Source of the DNA: Pseudomonadota bacterium
GTDB lineage: Bacteria > Pseudomonadota > Alphaproteobacteria > Sphingomonadales > Sphingomonadaceae
NCBI GenBank assembly: GCA_023424275.1
Contig: JAFAED010000295.1
Span: forward strand, 1 to 7,076
Length of the DNA: 7,076 nucleotides
Reading direction: 5' to 3'
The notes beneath the pieces are model-generated. The model made no database searches. It saw only the letters and a list, made by a program, of their open reading frames with translations, and was not told the DNA's origin. A program made the position numbers and the translations under genes. Positions 5,323 through 7,076 of this stretch are shown one piece after another; position 1 is the stretch's first letter; every line of letters starts with the position of its first letter.

Positions 5323-6411
5323 TCACGGCACGAAAGTCGTGAACAAATAGATCGCGAACAGCATCAGGTGGATCACCCCCTGCAGCACGGTGGTGCGGCC
5401 GTTCGCGAGCGTCTGCGATGCGACGATCAGCGACAGGAACAGCAGCACCGCCGACTTGGCATCGAGCCCGAGGCTGATCGGCAGGTCGGTCATGATCGAC
5501 AGGATTGCGACCGCCGGAATGGTGAGGCCGATCGTGGCGAGCGCCGATCCGAGTGCGAGGTTGAGGCTGGTCTGGAGGCGGTCGGCCTTCGCCGCGCGCA
5601 CCGCGGCAAGACCTTCCGGCGCAAGGATCAGCGCCGCGATCAGCACACCGAGCACCGCGGGCGGGGCCCCCCAGTCGGCAAGCAGCGCGCCCATGATCGG
5701 CGACAGGTTTTTCGCGAGCAGCACGACCGCGAACAGGCTGGCGAGCAGCAGCGCCCCCGAAATCGCGGTGCGCTGGACGCTTGGCGGTGCGGCGTGCGCG
5801 TCGGGCTCGCCGTCGCCATCGGCATCGCCGTCGGGAAGGAAATAGTCGCGGTGGCGAACCGTCTGCACCAGCGCGAAGGTGCCATAGAGGATCAGCGAAA
5901 CCGTCGCGACGAAGCCAAGCTGGGTCGCCGAATAAAAGGGGCCCGGCACGCTCGACGTGAAATTGGGCAGCACGAGCGTGACCACCGTCAGCACGGTGAG
6001 CGTTGCGAGCGCGGCCCCGATGCCGGTACGCTGGAACCGCTGCTCGTGATGGCGGATCGCGCCGCTCAGCAGGCAAAGGCCCATCAACAGGTTCAGGATC
6101 ACCATCACCGCCGCAAACACCGTGTCACGCGCGAGCGTCTGCGCCTTTTCGGGCTCGGCCTGCATCAAGGTCAGGATCAGCCCGACCTCGATCACCGTCA
6201 CCGCAAGCGCGAGGATCAGCGTGCCGAAGGGTTCGCCGACGCGGTGCGCGATAACCTCGGCATGATGGACCGCGGCAACGACGGCGCCCGCGAGGATGAA
6301 GGCTACGAGCCATGCGTTGAGCGGCATCGCGAAGCTTGCCATCGCAGCGACGAAGCCGAGGATCGGGAAGATATCGTTGGTACGGTCGGCGAGGCGAAGT
6401 TTGGAGGTCAT
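5323..6411 (-). CDS. chaA: ChaA-type calcium (cation)/proton antiporter, CaCA superfamily
   Basis: Inner-membrane exchanger predicted to export Ca2+ (and, in ChaA relatives, Na+ or K+) in exchange for H+. At 362 aa it is close to E. coli ChaA (366). About ten or eleven hydrophobic segments are visible. The first alpha repeat is GEPFGTLILALAVTVIEVG (59-77) with key acids E60 and E75. The second is APEGLAAVRAAKADRLQTSL (264-283) followed by NLALGSALATIGLTIP, with key acid E266. Between them is a cytoplasmic acidic loop, DGDADGDGEPD (194-204). The ATG at 6411 gives a normal MTSKLRLADR start. A longer frame to 6570 would overlap the upstream gene and adds an Arg-rich non-conserved stretch, so it was rejected. 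There is no strong Shine-Dalgarno. The start is 7 nt after the upstream gene's stop, which suggests translational coupling. Confidence 0.9.
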   Translation of the reverse strand: MTSKLRLADRTNDIFPILGFVAAMASFAMPLNAWLVAFILAGAVVAAVHHAEVIAHRVGEPFGTLILALAVTVIEVGLILTLMQAEPEKAQTLARDTVFAAVMVILNLLMGLCLLSGAIRHHEQRFQRTGIGAALATLTVLTVVTLVLPNFTSSVPGPFYSATQLGFVATVSLILYGTFALVQTVRHRDYFLPDGDADGDGEPDAHAAPPSVQRTAISGALLLASLFAVVLLAKNLSPIMGALLADWGAPPAVLGVLIAALILAPEGLAAVRAAKADRLQTSLNLALGSALATIGLTIPAVAILSIMTDLPISLGLDAKSAVLLFLSLIVASQTLANGRTTVLQGVIHLMLFAIYLFTTFVP

Positions 6412-6418
6412 GCGGCGT

Positions 6419-6901
6419 CTATTGCAGCCGGGTCGGCGTCTGACCACCCCCTCGTCGCTTGCACGACGGATCGTGATGGAAATCGACGGGTCGAGCGTCG
6501 GCCTGCGCGAGCATCGTGAAGCCGTTTGCCCTCGCGATGTCGGTGACCGTGTAACGCGCCTCAGGCGCAAAGCGGCGGAGCGTCAGATTAGGAATCCAGC
6601 GCGAAGATGCGCGGCTCGTCGTGCGAAAAGCAGGGCGTTCGGGGTGGAATTCGACCGTTATTGCCACTTCAGGAACGATGGTCAGGCCAATCTTCTCCCG
6701 GCTGATGCCAAAAGCGATCGGCCCTTCGCCGCCGGGCAACAGCTGGAGGCTGTCGGCCTCAAGGCGGAGCCCCAAACCCTGCTGCGACCAATAGCATCCA
6801 ACGAGCGATGTCGTATCGAACGTCTCGGCCGGTCTCTGCGCGTCGTTGAAAATGATCCAGCCGAACAGCAAGATGACCCCCATAACCAGAAGCGATTTCA
6901 T
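6419..6901 (-). CDS. Small membrane-anchored protein of unknown function
   Basis: Unrecognised, 160 aa from the ATG at 6901. The N-terminus MKSLLVMGVILLFGWIIF is one hydrophobic helix, a signal anchor or uncleaved signal, with no lipobox. The remainder (about 25-160) is a polar, beta-rich domain beginning at LVGCYWSQQGLGLRLEAD, probably periplasmic, with a basic tail (CKRRGGGQTPTRLQ). The ATG at 6901 has GAGG 5 nt upstream of the GGCTC spacer end. An alternative GTG at 6946 overlaps the hisF stop (TAGTG), has AGGG about 7 nt upstream, and would add MSNAELDAMIEREGL before the membrane helix (175 aa). Both are possible; I prefer 6901 slightly. It lies between hisF and chaA on the same strand with almost no spacing, so it is probably co-transcribed with them. 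Confidence 0.7.
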   Translation of the reverse strand: MKSLLVMGVILLFGWIIFNDAQRPAETFDTTSLVGCYWSQQGLGLRLEADSLQLLPGGEGPIAFGISREKIGLTIVPEVAITVEFHPERPAFRTTSRASSRWIPNLTLRRFAPEARYTVTDIARANGFTMLAQADARPVDFHHDPSCKRRGGGQTPTRLQ

Positions 6902-6945
6902 GAGCCCCTCACGCTCGATCATCGCATCCAGCTCGGCGTTCGACA

Positions 6946-7076
6946 CTATACCGCCCTGCGCACTGACAATCCGGCGGCAGAAAGTCGCGCATGCGCTTCG
7001 GCGATCGTCGCTTCGCCGAAGTGGAAGATGCTGGCGGCGAGGACCGCGCTCGCGCCGCCGTCGATCACCCCGGCGA
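6946..7076 (-). CDS. hisF: Imidazole glycerol phosphate synthase cyclase subunit HisF, C-terminal end only
   Basis: Only the last 42 codons are in the window; the gene continues past the right edge and ends with TAG at 6948-6946. The visible protein has the HisF C-terminal signature: [20 protein letters not shown], then [17 protein letters not shown]. This is the last strand-helix unit of the (beta/alpha)8 barrel, including the GGA...AASIFH phosphate-binding loop. HisF with HisH makes imidazole glycerol phosphate and AICAR in histidine biosynthesis. The tail RRAV after SVR is a small extension. The next gene on this strand is not hisE, which in many proteobacteria follows hisF. Confidence 0.85.
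   Translation of the reverse strand, partial: AGVIDGGASAVLAASIFHFGEATIAEAHARLSAAGLSVRRAV

Noticed and set aside
4067..6076. 669-codon minus-strand open frame across the KAS III and antiporter genes
   Set aside because: It is antisense to the KAS III, which has an intact Cys-His-Asn active site, and out of frame with the antiporter. It is Arg/Ala-rich and passes through the repeat pair. Shadow frame.
5368..6519. 383-codon plus-strand open frame opposite the antiporter
   Set aside because: Composition is dominated by Arg, Asp, His and Gln, the mirror of a hydrophobic membrane protein. No family resemblance or credible start.

Overview
The window is GC-rich DNA with strong G/C third-position bias. 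Together with the gene content (a 370-380 residue KAS III, a HerA-type ATPase beside small orphan proteins, CtrA-like TTAA boxes and GTCGCCCCC...GGGGGC palindromes) this points to an alphaproteobacterium, most probably a sphingomonad such as Sphingopyxis. That placement is inference from style, not from a marker gene. No rRNA, tRNA, CRISPR array, insertion sequence or phage gene was seen.

Layout, left to right. (1) On the minus strand, an animal-type heme peroxidase starts at 1317 and runs off the left edge with 439 residues visible. (2) A 190-bp gap (1318-1507) holds its leader, a TGCACC palindrome and a CtrA-like box. (3) A HerA/DUF87-type P-loop ATPase lies on the minus strand (2980-1508, GTG start preferred). 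It is divergent from (4) an 86-aa protein of unknown function on the plus strand (3090-3350). (5) A 183-aa protein of unknown function lies on the minus strand (3914-3363) and converges on the 86-aa gene with a 12-bp gap. (6) A 191-bp divergent regulatory region (3915-4105) contains a second CtrA-like box, two 7-bp inverted repeats and a GC hairpin. (7) A complete beta-ketoacyl-ACP synthase III family enzyme lies on the plus strand (4106-5242). (8) An 80-bp convergent spacer holds two inverted copies of a 27-nt REP-like hairpin. (9) A minus-strand cluster reads in from the right edge: the last 42 codons of hisF, a small membrane-anchored protein of unknown function, and a ChaA-type Ca2+(cation)/H+ antiporter.

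The genes do not form one obvious pathway. The hisF, membrane protein and chaA genes are packed closely enough to be one transcript. The other genes look like independent units. The least explained part is the pair of intergenic regions carrying similar CtrA-like boxes, one upstream of the peroxidase and one between the KAS III gene and the unknown 183-aa gene. I saw no convincing novel multi-gene system. Long antisense open frames across the ATPase, KAS III and ChaA genes are best explained as GC-rich shadows. No stretch of more than 300 bases lacks a gene.
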